Notes: a model not told the origin generated them from the sequence alone. A stretch of 54,364 nucleotides of DNA from Verrucomicrobiota bacterium (GCA_019239825.1 JAFAZK010000332.1:1-54364), one strand, 5' to 3'; counted from the stretch's first letter, positions 27,106-36,168 are shown. Translations and numbers: made by a program.

Positions 27106-28096
27106 CGTGGCGTAGAAGCTTCCGGAAATAGTCGATTGAGACTGCCAGAATAATCACCGCTCCGACAAAGACGCCCTGCCAATAGGGGTCGATGCCAAAG
27201 AGCAGCAGGCCGTTCCGAAGGACTTCTAAGATAATTGCGCCGATTACAGTCCCTAGAATGGTACCTTCACCCCCAGCTAGGTTGGCTCCGCCGATCACGG
27301 TGGCAGCGATCACGGCTAACTCGTTTCCAGTACCCATGTCGGCCGTCACACTTCCTAAGTAGCTAAACTCAGTGAGGCCTGCGATTCCTGCCATCAGTGC
27401 GGACAGGATATAAACGATAATCTTGAGGCGATCGACCCGAAGACCGGTCAATCTCGCGGTACGCTCGTTCCCGCCTACCGCGTAGACGTATCTGCCCCAA
27501 ACGGTCCGCGAAAGCAAAATCCAAAAGAACAGGCCGGCGACACAAAAAATAATAAAAGGATTCGGGACCCCGAAAACGTCGCCGCCGCCGATCCAGAGAA
27601 AAGACCGGTATTCATCCCCAAATATCGAGATCGGCCGCCCATGGGTAACGATCAGGGCAAAGCTTCGGGCGATGGCAAGGGTGGCCAGCGTCGGAACAAA
27701 AGGAGACATCTTAAGCAGGGTGATACACAACCCGTTTAAGAGTCCGATACCACAGGCGGCCAAAAGGCTGAGCAAAATGGCTAAAGGGGCAGGCACGCCA
27801 TGCGTTAGCAAGTAGGCGACAATTACCGCCGTCATGCCAAACACCGATCCCACCGAAAGGTCGATACCGCCGGTCAAGATAACGCACGTCATACCCATCG
27901 CGACGATTCCCACGAAGGAAAAATTCGTCGTGATATTGGCGATATTCTGAAGGTTGCGAAACTGCGGGATGAAGATGGCTAGCACGAGCAACATCAAGAC
28001 GAGCGCGCCAAAGATCCCTATCTCGCGGGGAAGACGAAAAGCTCGCCGGCGTGAAGCCTTTTCTGGCTGGGGGGGCGCCACCGCTTCGGAGTTCAT
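27101..28096 (-). CDS. Sugar-type ABC transporter permease (RbsC/IatP-like)
   Basis: A 331-residue inner-membrane permease of the BPD_transp_2 family. About nine hydrophobic segments follow a basic N-terminal tail, and GIVAMGMTCVILTGGIDLSVGSV (around residues 63-85) is the diagnostic motif of ribose/xylose/inositol permeases. GGNERTARLTGLRVDRLK and VIGGANLAGGEGTILG are also typical. It is transcribed divergently from a sugar-binding protein gene and lies near the iol operon, so inositol import is a reasonable inference. No ATP-binding subunit gene is adjacent, which is unusual for this class. Confidence 0.92.
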   Translation of the reverse strand: MNSEAVAPPQPEKASRRRAFRLPREIGIFGALVLMLLVLAIFIPQFRNLQNIANITTNFSFVGIVAMGMTCVILTGGIDLSVGSVFGMTAVIVAYLLTHGVPAPLAILLSLLAACGIGLLNGLCITLLKMSPFVPTLATLAIARSFALIVTHGRPISIFGDEYRSFLWIGGGDVFGVPNPFIIFCVAGLFFWILLSRTVWGRYVYAVGGNERTARLTGLRVDRLKIIVYILSALMAGIAGLTEFSYLGSVTADMGTGNELAVIAATVIGGANLAGGEGTILGTVIGAIILEVLRNGLLLFGIDPYWQGVFVGAVIILAVSIDYFRKLLRHD

Positions 28097-28222
28097 CTCG
28101 AATTCTGAAATCGAATCACAGCGTTATGGAGGATTTTCTACGGGATTCAAACAAATTCCTGCAAAAAAGGCTTGCAACCAGCTCTTAAGGGATGTGGTCT
28201 CTTCAATTCAAGCATTTAGATA

Positions 28223-28237
28223 AAACGCCAAGCGTTT
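28223..28237. promoter_or_regulatory. Palindromic operator candidate in divergent ABC promoter region
   Basis: AAACGC-CAA-GCGTTT is a perfect 6-3-6 inverted repeat in the 230-bp divergent space between the permease and binding-protein genes. Flanking words CATTTAGAT (28213-28221) and ATCTAAATG (28264-28272) form a second, wider inverted pair. The position suits a LacI-type regulator of both genes; no regulator gene is nearby. Confidence 0.45.
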
Positions 28238-28326
28238 GTCCAACTTAGAACTTCGCAGCGTCCATCTAAATGTGAATCGAATCGCCTGCATTCGTCTAAA
28301 CGCAGGTACCCCCAAAACTATCATTT

Positions 28327-29283
28327 ATGAGAAACCCGAAATTGTTTCTTTTGACGGGCGTGGCAGTTTGCTCGCTCGCTTTGCCGGCCGGCCTGCATGC
28401 TGCCGGAAAACAGAAGACATTCGCGATTGTGCCGAAGTCGATCAGCATCTCGTTCTATAACGATGTGGAAAAAGGTTGTAAGGAAGAAGGTACTAAACTG
28501 GGTGTGAACGTCATTTATACGGGGCCAGATACCGCCGACGCCGCTAAACAGGTGCAAGTCTTACAGGACCTGGTCAGCCGCGGTGTCGATGGCTTTGCCG
28601 TTGCTCCCATGGACGGCGATGCAGTGATTGGCGTGATCGATTCCGCAATTAAGAAAGGAATCAAAGTAATCTGTTTTGACTCAGACTCACCCAAATCGCA
28701 GCGGACCTGTTTTGTCGGTACAAACAATGAACAAGGCGGCTACGAAGGTGGCAAGGCCTTTGCGTCGATGTTGCCCAAAGGCAAATTTGCCGTTCTCACC
28801 GGCGGTTTGGCATCGGTAAATCACAACCAGCGCGGCGACGGATTCCGCAAAGCGTTGAAGGAATCAGGGGGTGAGTACGCGGAGATTTCCGGTTCGCCTT
28901 TCCCTTGCAATGACGACGCTGCGAAATCGATCCAGATCATCCAGGATACCTTGACACGGTACCCGGACCTGGACGGGTTTTTCTTTTCTGGCGGTTGGCC
29001 TCTTTTCGGCGCCCCGGAAGCCTATCTTCGGGCGATGGGTAAGCACCTCGACGACATCAAGACTAAGAAGTTTGTGGTCGTCTCTTTCGATACCTTACCG
29101 GAAGAACTCAAGATTTTGAAACAGGGCGCCTGCAATGCCTTGATCGGCCAACGCCCTTATGCCATGGGAGTCAAGAGCGTCGATATCCTGAACGATCTAA
29201 CTGAAGGAAAAACGGTTCCGGCGGTTGTTGATACCGGCGTCGACGTCGTGACGTCAACGAACGTTGATCAATTTTTGAAGTAG
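28327..29283 (+). CDS. Periplasmic sugar-binding protein (RbsB/IbpA-like)
   Basis: A 318-residue solute-binding protein. Residues 1-25 are a signal peptide (FLLTGVAVCSLALPAGLHAAG). The mature part has the two-lobe periplasmic binding protein type 1 fold: KTFAIVPKSISISFYNDVEKG, LQDLVSRGVDGFAVAPMDGDA, KGIKVICFDSDSP, RPYAMGVKSVDIL. It would deliver a monosaccharide or cyclitol to the permease encoded divergently upstream. Proximity to iolDEG makes myo-inositol the favoured ligand, but ribose, xylose or others cannot be excluded from sequence. A strong hairpin follows the stop codon. Confidence 0.92.
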   Translation: MRNPKLFLLTGVAVCSLALPAGLHAAGKQKTFAIVPKSISISFYNDVEKGCKEEGTKLGVNVIYTGPDTADAAKQVQVLQDLVSRGVDGFAVAPMDGDAVIGVIDSAIKKGIKVICFDSDSPKSQRTCFVGTNNEQGGYEGGKAFASMLPKGKFAVLTGGLASVNHNQRGDGFRKALKESGGEYAEISGSPFPCNDDAAKSIQIIQDTLTRYPDLDGFFFSGGWPLFGAPEAYLRAMGKHLDDIKTKKFVVVSFDTLPEELKILKQGACNALIGQRPYAMGVKSVDILNDLTEGKTVPAVVDTGVDVVTSTNVDQFLK

Positions 29284-29292
29284 TCGTTTTTT

Positions 29293-29324
29293 GCAGGCGG
29301 AAGGCTTTCGGGCCTTTCGCCTGC
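29293..29324 (+). terminator. Hairpin terminator after the binding-protein gene
   Basis: GCAGGCGGAAGGC pairs with GCCTTTCGCCTGC (13 bp with one G-U pair) around a short loop, 9 bp after the stop codon, with T-rich sequence before and CTCTTTG after. It is the clearest intrinsic-terminator-like hairpin in the window, though the T-run is short on the plus strand; the T6 on the other side could serve minus-strand transcripts as an A-run counterpart. Confidence 0.6.
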
Positions 29325-29331
29325 ACTCTTT

Positions 29332-29450
29332 GGTGGGGAAAGGCTCCCCGAACGACCAGAGACTGTTGACGAAGGCGCCGGCTAGCTCGGTCCCAGCATG
29401 CGGCTACGCGTTTTGATTCGCCGAGCCGCGGTCTATCGTGTGGCAGGCTG
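29332..29450. repeat. Truncated family A element, copy A5
   Basis: The left end GGTGGGGAAAGGCTCCCCGAA and the inner arm GCCGAGCCGCGGTCTATCG (about 29420-29438) match A copies, but the right half and terminal repeat are missing before 29575. It lies between the binding-protein gene and the end of the iol operon. The remaining sequence to 29575 shows no gene. Confidence 0.7.
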
Positions 29451-29575
29451 AAGCGCATCGCTTGGCCAATGCTGCGACCATCTCGTGGTGAAACTAAAAT
29501 CGTAGCGCCACTGAGCTTCCTTCGGCGTGACCTTGATTCGAAACGGCTGTGAATGGTCTGGTCGATAGCATCGGT

Positions 29576-30595
29576 TCACGGTTGTATCTCCGAAACCTTA
29601 ATCGGGCGGTTCTCCTGCCAGCTACGACGCGCCGCGATCGCCAGCCGCAATGTTTGCAGCGCATCATCTGCACCCGGAGACGGCTTTTGCCCGGTCTTTA
29701 ACGCTTCAAAAAATGCTTGTAACTCCAGCCGATAGGCGGCTTCGAAACGATCGGGAAAATTTTCGTAGTGATCGTAGCGAGCGCCGAATTCCCGCGACAT
29801 CGTCATCGGCGTTTTCTGTGGCGATTCGATTACAACTTTAGCGTCCGCTCCGGCTACTTCAGTTCGGATATCGTAACCCCACCTTGAACGCCGGGACATT
29901 TCCACGACGCCCAGGGCGCCGTTCTTAAATTTCAACATCACGACTGCAGTGTCAGTGTCTTTAGCTTCAGCAAAACGGTCGTCGATTAAAACAGTACCCC
30001 AGGCAGAGACCTCTTCGACCTCGCCCACCAAAAATCGGGCCAAGTCCAGATCATGCACGGCCATATCCAGGAAACTACCGCCGCTTTGCAAAAGAAACTT
30101 CAGTGGCGGCGGATAGGTATCGCGGCTCAAAGCCCGAAACGTTTCGATCCGGCCGAGCTCACCTTGGTCAATTCGTTTCTTAGCTTCGGCATAGCCCGGA
30201 TCGAATCGACGCATAAAACCGAGTTGCACCGCGGCGCCTTTTTGATCGATCAGATCGACCACCCGTTTCGTCTCCGCCAAGTCGAGTGCAATGGGTTTTT
30301 CACTGAATACCGCTTTACCCGCCAAAACGGCGGCTTCGATCAAGCGGGCATGCGTATCGGTGGGAGTTACAATAATGACCGCATCCACCGCCGGATCTAA
30401 GATCGCTTCGTCGATGTTCACGGTTGCTCGATCCGCTCCGGACAACTCACGGCCATGCTCCGCCGCCTTCAGAACTGGATCGGCCACGACCCTCACCCGG
30501 ACACCGTTGACGCCCGCCAGGTTGCGCAAATGGGTCTCTCCCATGCGACCGACACCAAGAAAGGCGACACCGATTTCCGCTTTCGGTTTGGTCAT
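29576..30595 (-). CDS. iolG: Inositol 2-dehydrogenase-like Gfo/Idh/MocA oxidoreductase (second copy)
   Basis: A 339-residue NAD-dependent dehydrogenase. The N-terminal Rossmann motif is VAFLGVGRMGETHLRNL (about 9-25), followed by the EKP motif in VFSEKPIALDLAETKR (about 93-108) that binds nucleotide and substrate. The C-terminal domain has FLDMAVHDLDLARFLVGEV with the conserved His-x-x-x-Asp region. It oxidises inositol or a related cyclitol in iol pathways. It is the last gene of the operon and overlaps the previous iolG-like gene by ATGA. The two copies are clearly related but distinct, possibly serving different inositol isomers. Confidence 0.85.
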   Translation of the reverse strand: MTKPKAEIGVAFLGVGRMGETHLRNLAGVNGVRVRVVADPVLKAAEHGRELSGADRATVNIDEAILDPAVDAVIIVTPTDTHARLIEAAVLAGKAVFSEKPIALDLAETKRVVDLIDQKGAAVQLGFMRRFDPGYAEAKKRIDQGELGRIETFRALSRDTYPPPLKFLLQSGGSFLDMAVHDLDLARFLVGEVEEVSAWGTVLIDDRFAEAKDTDTAVVMLKFKNGALGVVEMSRRSRWGYDIRTEVAGADAKVVIESPQKTPMTMSREFGARYDHYENFPDRFEAAYRLELQAFFEALKTGQKPSPGADDALQTLRLAIAARRSWQENRPIKVSEIQP

Positions 30596-31602
30596 TGAAT
30601 TTCCTCTAAAGGAACCACTCGCCCTTCTTTAAAGCTGCGAGTTGCCGCAATCCCAATTCGTAAAGCTTCCAGGGCATCGACCGCTCCCGGCGTAGGTTGG
30701 CGGCCTTCTTGCACGCACGCGAAGAACGACTCGAGTTCCGCTTGAAATGCATCTTTGAATCGATCCATGAAAAAGTAAAAATGGTCTTCCTCGGAGCCTC
30801 CCTCTCGATAATGACGTAATGGGCTTTTGCGTTCGGCATGAACCACTAGTTTGCCGCGCTCTCCGAATACCTCGGTAACAATGTCGTAGCCGTAGATAGC
30901 GCGACGCGAATTCTCGATCACCCCGAGCGCTCCGTTCTTAAAGCGCAAAAGGGTAGTCGCCGTATCGACGTCACCAAAGTCAGCCGCATCCTTACTAAAC
31001 CGAGCAGCTCCCCAGGCGCACACCGATTCGACTTCACCAACCAGGAACCGAGCCAAATCAATTTCGTGGATCATCTGATCCAAGAAGAGTCCGCCACTGG
31101 TCTCCAGGTATTCCCGGGGAGGCGGCGCCGGGTCGCGGCCGACCGATCTGAACTGATCAATGCGCCCAATTAAGTTCCGATCGATCTTCGTCCGAGCTTC
31201 CGCATAACCGGTATCAAACCTTCTTTGGAAACCGATCTGGAAAGGAATACCGCTGTCACTGACCAGCTTCAGCGCTTTCTTCGTGCGCTCCAGATCCAAC
31301 GCGACTGGTTTCTCGCAAAACACCGCTTTACCGGAACGGGCCCCTGCCTCAATGAGATCGGCATGAGAGCCGGTGGGGGTACAAATCACAACGGCATCAA
31401 TGTCTTTCGACGAAAAGACCTCGGCAGTATCGCTGATCGCGGTCGCGGCCGGCGCTTTCGCCACAATCTGCTGAGCCGCTTCCAGACGGGCATCGCACAC
31501 CGTCACTAAAGAAACCTGCGGAGAACCGATCAAGGTCCTGGCATGCTCCTGTCCGATGCGGCCCGCACCGAGCAACGCAACTCGAATTCGTTTGGTATTC
31601 AT
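30592..31602 (-). CDS. iolG: Inositol 2-dehydrogenase-like Gfo/Idh/MocA oxidoreductase (first copy)
   Basis: A 336-residue paralogue of the next gene. It has VALLGAGRIGQEHARTL (about 8-24), VFCEKPVALDLERTKK (about 92-107) and FLDQMIHEIDLARFLVGEVE (about 170-190), the marks of inositol and scyllo-inositol dehydrogenases. It begins inside an ATGA overlap with the transketolase C-terminal subunit and ends in another with the downstream copy. Its partners in the operon (IolE, IolD) perform the next two steps of inositol breakdown, which supports the substrate guess more than the sequence alone does. Confidence 0.86.
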   Translation of the reverse strand: MNTKRIRVALLGAGRIGQEHARTLIGSPQVSLVTVCDARLEAAQQIVAKAPAATAISDTAEVFSSKDIDAVVICTPTGSHADLIEAGARSGKAVFCEKPVALDLERTKKALKLVSDSGIPFQIGFQRRFDTGYAEARTKIDRNLIGRIDQFRSVGRDPAPPPREYLETSGGLFLDQMIHEIDLARFLVGEVESVCAWGAARFSKDAADFGDVDTATTLLRFKNGALGVIENSRRAIYGYDIVTEVFGERGKLVVHAERKSPLRHYREGGSEEDHFYFFMDRFKDAFQAELESFFACVQEGRQPTPGAVDALEALRIGIAATRSFKEGRVVPLEEIQ

Positions 31603-32528
31603 TTTTTCTTAAAATCTGCAGCGATTCGTTGCGAAACCTGGAGAGCCGAGAGCCCGTATTTATCGAGCAGGAAATCGTTCGGTGCAGACTCTCCCCATTT
31701 GTCTTCGATCCCGTAACGGATCACCCGGCGGGGAGCATTGGCTGAGAGCAACTCCGCCACCAATCCACCTAGGCCACCGAAGACGCTATGCTCTTCCACG
31801 GTGAAAATGAGATCGTAAGCCGAACACGTTTCCAGTAATGCGGCTTCGTTCAAAGGCTTGATCGAAGGAACGTGAACCACGCCAACGTCGATCTGCTGTT
31901 TGGCAAGTTCGTTGGCCGCTTGGAGGCATCGCACCGATTGAGGACCGGTAGATATAAGCAAGGCATGTTTGCCTTTGCGCAGGGAACAGATTTCACCAAG
32001 AGTAAATTGATAATCTGCTCCGAACACATCCGATGAGCCGTCGCGGGTCAGGCGTAGGTAGACGGGGCCGTGAAAGTCGTTGGCCCATTTGATCATGGCA
32101 GCACACTCATATTGATCTGCAGGAACCAACACCGTCATCTGAGGCATTGCTCTCATGATAGCAAGGTCTTCAACGTCCTGATGCGTCTTACCGGTGAATC
32201 CCGTCATCAACCCGGAATAAGCGGCGCCGATCTTCACATTGGCGTTGGTTTGAGCAACCAGCATGCGGATCGGATCGACGGCCCGATGGGTAAAGAAAAC
32301 GGTAAACGATGAAAGCCAAGGTACGAAGCCCAGCGTGGCCATACCCACCGCAACGCCCACCATGTTTTGTTCGGCAATACCCATCTCCAGAAAGCGGTCC
32401 GGATGTGCCGCCGCGAATTTGTCCGCCTTGGTCGAATTAGCGAGATCGCCATCCAAGACCACAATCCGCTGATCCTCTTTCGCCAGCGAAACCAGCGTGT
32501 CGGCCCAAGCATCTCTTAACGCCTTCAT
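31599..32528 (-). CDS. Split transketolase, C-terminal subunit
   Basis: A 309-residue protein with the pyrimidine-binding and C-terminal domains of transketolase: IVVLDGDLANSTKADKFAA, FLEMGIAEQNMVGVAVGMA with the catalytic Glu, THQDVEDLAIMRAMPQMTVLVPAD, and LIFTVEEHSVFGGLGGLV. It works only with the N-terminal subunit encoded just upstream. The longest frame extends 25 residues further, but that part overlaps the upstream gene in another frame; ATG 32528 lies in an ATGA overlap with the upstream stop and is the correct start by operon logic. Placement within iol genes is unusual: it may process a ketose from cyclitol breakdown. Confidence 0.9.
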   Translation of the reverse strand: MKALRDAWADTLVSLAKEDQRIVVLDGDLANSTKADKFAAAHPDRFLEMGIAEQNMVGVAVGMATLGFVPWLSSFTVFFTHRAVDPIRMLVAQTNANVKIGAAYSGLMTGFTGKTHQDVEDLAIMRAMPQMTVLVPADQYECAAMIKWANDFHGPVYLRLTRDGSSDVFGADYQFTLGEICSLRKGKHALLISTGPQSVRCLQAANELAKQQIDVGVVHVPSIKPLNEAALLETCSAYDLIFTVEEHSVFGGLGGLVAELLSANAPRRVIRYGIEDKWGESAPNDFLLDKYGLSALQVSQRIAADFKKK

Positions 32529-33403
32529 TTCGCGGCCTCCACGATTTGAAGTTCGCGCCGAGCAAGATCGAGTTCTGTGGAGTTGGCCACCTTGGAATGC
32601 CACTCGAATTTTCCTTCCGTGAACGATAAGCCTTTCCCTTTAAGAGTCCGGGCAAGGATCATGGTCGGACGGCCAACCGGCGGTTGAGCTTTGCTTTCCT
32701 GAATTGCCGGAAGGATCTCATCGAAACGATGGCCATCAATCAGAACGACACGCCAGCCGAGGTTTGCAAAAATCGCAGCCAGATCCACATTATTCCAGGG
32801 ATCACGTCGATCTCCCCGGCCATCGCCATCCTGCTGCTTTAACCAGCCAAACTGCTGCAACCCGTTCCAGTCCAAAATTGCGGTTAAATTTCCCAGCTGG
32901 TAACGCGGGGCCACATGGAGCGCCTCCCAAACCATGCCTTCCTGAAGTTCGCCGTCTCCCATCATAACAAAGGTATGAAAACGCTGCTGCCTTCTTTGCG
33001 CGCCTAAGGCGAACCCCAGCCCGACAGACAGCCCCATCCCTAAAGATCCCGTTGAGGTTTCCAGTCCCGGTAATTTGGTCACATCAGGATGACCTTGAAG
33101 ACGCGAATTGCCTTTATCGAACGTCTTCAATTCTTCGATCGGAAAGAACCCTCTAAGCGCCATCACGGTATAGAGGCCGATCGCGGCATGTCCCTTGGAA
33201 AGGATGAAACGGTCGCGGTCCGGCCAGCCGGGTTCTTCCGGTTTAATGTCCATTCCGCGAAAGAACAGACTGATCAGGAGGTCCATTGCGGACATTGGGC
33301 CGCCGACATGCCCGGCGCCGCTACCCGCGACGGTACTCAGCACGAGCCAACGGCCGCGCCGGGAAAGTTCTTCCAGTTCAGAGTAGTTAGAATCTGCGTT
33401 CAT
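32525..33403 (-). CDS. Split transketolase, N-terminal (ThDP-binding) subunit
   Basis: A 292-residue thiamine-diphosphate-binding half of transketolase: GHVGGPMSAMDLLISLFF, RFILSKGHAAIGLYTVMAL, STGSLGMGLSVGLGFALG, and the ThDP/Mg motif GDGELQEGMVWEALHVA with LTAILDWNGLQQ. The split arrangement occurs in archaea and in many bacterial sugar-catabolic operons. ATGA overlaps join it to iolE before it and the C-terminal subunit after it. A full-length housekeeping transketolase is presumably encoded elsewhere, so this pair is probably pathway-specific. Confidence 0.92.
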   Translation of the reverse strand: MNADSNYSELEELSRRGRWLVLSTVAGSGAGHVGGPMSAMDLLISLFFRGMDIKPEEPGWPDRDRFILSKGHAAIGLYTVMALRGFFPIEELKTFDKGNSRLQGHPDVTKLPGLETSTGSLGMGLSVGLGFALGAQRRQQRFHTFVMMGDGELQEGMVWEALHVAPRYQLGNLTAILDWNGLQQFGWLKQQDGDGRGDRRDPWNNVDLAAIFANLGWRVVLIDGHRFDEILPAIQESKAQPPVGRPTMILARTLKGKGLSFTEGKFEWHSKVANSTELDLARRELQIVEAAK

Positions 33404-34269
33404 TTAATAAACGGTCCGAGATAATCACGGTTCTTTGCCGCTACCTTAGTGGGATCGTCGGGCGTGGTGTCCTGTTCGACCACTACCCAACCGGTGTAGC
33501 CGGCTTGACGCAGCGAATCGATAACCTCAGGCACCCTGGCGATACCCTCCCCCAGCGGCGCAAAGATGTAAGACCTAAGAGCTTGAGCGAAACTCCAGCC
33601 GTTCTTGCGAGACTTCTGTAGAACCTGCCCATCGACGTCCTTGATGTGAACGTAACCAACACGGTTACCGTATTTCTCCAGCGCACGCAGAGTATCACCT
33701 CCACCGTAAGCCAGGTGACCACAATCGAGGCACCAGCTCACTAAGGTCGGATCCGTCTCATCCAATAACCTGGCGGTCTCGGGTTCGGTTTCCACGTAGG
33801 TACCGACATGGTTGTGGAAAACGACCTTTATGCCCAGCTGAGCCAGCTCCCGGGCTAAATCGTTCAGCCCGGTCGCGAGAGAGTTCCATTGATCCTTGGT
33901 CAGGGCGCCGTTCGGATCTACATGACCCGCTTCTGATCGCCGCCGATCGTCGCCGCTATCCGCTGCGATCAGATAAGGAGCGCCTATCGACTGAAAAAAG
34001 CGGCCAATCTCCAGGGCGCGCATAATTTCTTCGTCGCGCGCCCCCCGATTGCGTAGCTCTAGCCCGACGAACCCTCCCAGGATTTGCAAATTCCGTTGCT
34101 GAAGATCCGCGAGCAGCTTAGCTGCGTCACGCTCCATGTTCATGCCCCATTCGGTAGCGTTGTACCCTGCCGCCACCATTTCATCTAACAACGCCGGATA
34201 CGGAATCCAGGGTCGATAGTCGGTTACGTCGGCGTTATTCCAATTAACCGGTGCGGTGGCGAGCTTCAT
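33400..34269 (-). CDS. iolE: IolE-like 2-keto-myo-inositol dehydratase
   Basis: A 289-residue TIM-barrel protein of the xylose-isomerase-like superfamily. Landmarks are KLATAPVNWNNADVTDYRPW at the N-terminus (the APVNW motif is characteristic of IolE), TEWGMNM, FVGLELRN, metal-binding VVFHNHVGTYVETE (about 150-163), WCLDCGHLAYGGGD (about 178-191) and GYVHIKDVDG. IolE removes water from 2-keto-myo-inositol. It overlaps iolD and the transketolase gene by ATGA at either end. Length is normal. Confidence 0.9.
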   Translation of the reverse strand: MKLATAPVNWNNADVTDYRPWIPYPALLDEMVAAGYNATEWGMNMERDAAKLLADLQQRNLQILGGFVGLELRNRGARDEEIMRALEIGRFFQSIGAPYLIAADSGDDRRRSEAGHVDPNGALTKDQWNSLATGLNDLARELAQLGIKVVFHNHVGTYVETEPETARLLDETDPTLVSWCLDCGHLAYGGGDTLRALEKYGNRVGYVHIKDVDGQVLQKSRKNGWSFAQALRSYIFAPLGEGIARVPEVIDSLRQAGYTGWVVVEQDTTPDDPTKVAAKNRDYLGPFIK

Positions 34270-36158
34270 GCCAAAACAGGGCGCTGTTTCTTGGTCGCTT
34301 CCTCATAGTTCGCCCGAGTTGTCCTGGTCTGATCGACCGAGCTCACTTCTGCCACCGGTACGTCCCACCAGGTTCCCATTCCCGGCATCCGCGACTCTGG
34401 ATCTGCCGGCACAACCACCACGGTTATCCGGTCAGCCTTGCGAGCCTTTTCCAAGGCAGCCTTCACCTCGCTGGACGTCGCAGCAAAGATGGCCTGTGCA
34501 CCCATCGATTCCGCATGTTTCTTGAAATCAATCGGGACATAGTCGCCAGCCGGCGCACCGTCTTTTTCAGCACGAAAGCGTAGTTCATTTCCAAAATCGG
34601 CGACTCCTACCGCTCGCTGCAATCCCAGGATGCATTGGAAACCGTGGTTGTCGACCAACACGATCGTGATGCGAATTCCCTCCGCCACCGCAGTCACAAT
34701 CTCGGAATTCATCATCAAATAAGAACCATCACCAACCATGACCACAACCTCCCGCGCCGGTTCCGCCAATTTCACCCCAAGTCCGCCCGGGATCTCATAT
34801 CCCATGCAGGAGAAACCATATTCGAGGTGATACGCTTTCGGATCTTCCGGCCGCCAGAGACGAAGCAATTCGCCGGGCATACCACCCGCCGCGCAAACCA
34901 CCGTCGCTTTGCCGCCGAAGCTTTCGTTCACCAATCCGATCACCGCTGTTTCCGATAGCTTGCCCGGTTCGTCATTCTTCACCGTGCGGATGTCGGTGAC
35001 TTTGGCGTCCCATTCCGCCTTTAGTGATTGTACTTGGCTCCGATATTCTTGGGGGGTACCGCCGTAACCAATTTCGCGCAGCGCCTGAGCCAGCGCGGGC
35101 AGAGCCCTTTTGGCATCGGCCACTACCGGCAATGCTGCCAGTTTATTCGCATCCATCGGTACGACGTTGATACCGATGAAACGAACCGACGGGTTCTGGT
35201 AAGCGGACTTCGAGGCCGTGGTGAAATCACTCAACCGAGTGCCTAACGCGATCACCACATCCGCGTCCACGGCCAATCGGTTCGCACTGGTGGAGCCGTT
35301 CGAGCCGACCGGCCCGGCATTTAGGGGATGGTTCCAATTGAGTACCCCTTTCCCGGCCTGCGTCTCACTGATCGGGATCCCGAATTCTTCGACAAACGCT
35401 CGCAGCTCTTCCGTTGCTCCCGCGTAGATTGTACCACCACCGGAAACGATCAACGGCTTGGATGATCCGGCGATCAGCTCCGCCGCCTTGCGAATGAGCT
35501 CCGGCTCTGGCAATGGCCGGCGAACATGCCAAATCCGACGCTCGAAAAACTCGACCGGATAGTCGTAGGCTTCGGCCTGAACGTCTTCCGGTAGACTAAT
35601 CGTGACCGCGCCAGTCTCGGCAGGATCGGTCAAGATGCGAAAGGCCTCCGGTAGGCTGGCCAACAATTGCTCAGGCCGAGTGATGCGATCGAAAAACTTC
35701 GAAACCGGCCGGAACGCGTCGCTAACGCTGACATCTCTTTCTAGAGGATGCTCCAACTGTTGGAGCACCGGGTCGGGAATGCGATTGGCGAAATAATCGC
35801 TTGGCAAAAGCAAAACGGGTATCCGATTGACGCTAGCCGCCGCCGCGCCCGTTATCATATTCGTGGCGCCGGGTCCGATTGAAGTCGTACAGGCAAATGT
35901 TGCGAGTCGGTTTCGATGTTTAGCGAAAGCGGCGGCCAAATGGACCATGCCCTGTTCGTTCTGAGGTCGATAAAAGGGTAACCCTTCTTCGCGAGCCAAT
36001 TCGGCAATGCCTTGACCAAAGCCAGCAACATTGCCGTGACCGAAGATACCCCAAATGCCTTCGATAAAGCGGCTTTGGCGGCCGTCGCGTTCAACGAATT
36101 GGCGAGCCAGGAACCGGGTGAGAGTTTGGCCAGCGGTTAGTCGTACTGTGCGGTTCAT
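34266..36158 (-). CDS. iolD: 3D-trihydroxycyclohexane-1,2-dione acylhydrolase
   Basis: IolD opens the cyclitol ring to 5-deoxy-D-glucuronate using ThDP. The 630 residues follow the acetolactate-synthase-like architecture: N-terminal domain with GIWGIFGHGNVAGFGQGI and the family insert HLAAAFAKHRNRLATFACTT, a central domain with VVIALGTRLSDFTTASKSAY, and a ThDP domain with MVGDGSYLMMNSEIVTAVAE and VDNHGFQCILGLQRAVG. It is the first gene of the six-gene run ending at 29576. iolB, iolC, iolJ and iolA, the next steps, are not in the window. The promoter region is filled by repeat C5/A6. Confidence 0.95.
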   Translation of the reverse strand: MNRTVRLTAGQTLTRFLARQFVERDGRQSRFIEGIWGIFGHGNVAGFGQGIAELAREEGLPFYRPQNEQGMVHLAAAFAKHRNRLATFACTTSIGPGATNMITGAAAASVNRIPVLLLPSDYFANRIPDPVLQQLEHPLERDVSVSDAFRPVSKFFDRITRPEQLLASLPEAFRILTDPAETGAVTISLPEDVQAEAYDYPVEFFERRIWHVRRPLPEPELIRKAAELIAGSSKPLIVSGGGTIYAGATEELRAFVEEFGIPISETQAGKGVLNWNHPLNAGPVGSNGSTSANRLAVDADVVIALGTRLSDFTTASKSAYQNPSVRFIGINVVPMDANKLAALPVVADAKRALPALAQALREIGYGGTPQEYRSQVQSLKAEWDAKVTDIRTVKNDEPGKLSETAVIGLVNESFGGKATVVCAAGGMPGELLRLWRPEDPKAYHLEYGFSCMGYEIPGGLGVKLAEPAREVVVMVGDGSYLMMNSEIVTAVAEGIRITIVLVDNHGFQCILGLQRAVGVADFGNELRFRAEKDGAPAGDYVPIDFKKHAESMGAQAIFAATSSEVKAALEKARKADRITVVVVPADPESRMPGMGTWWDVPVAEVSSVDQTRTTRANYEEATKKQRPVLA

Positions 36159-36168
36159 AGTATGAGAC

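Noticed and set aside
32529..32603. 25-residue N-terminal extension of the transketolase C-terminal subunit
   Set aside because: It overlaps the upstream subunit in another frame; the ATGA overlap at 32525-32528 matches every other junction in the operon.
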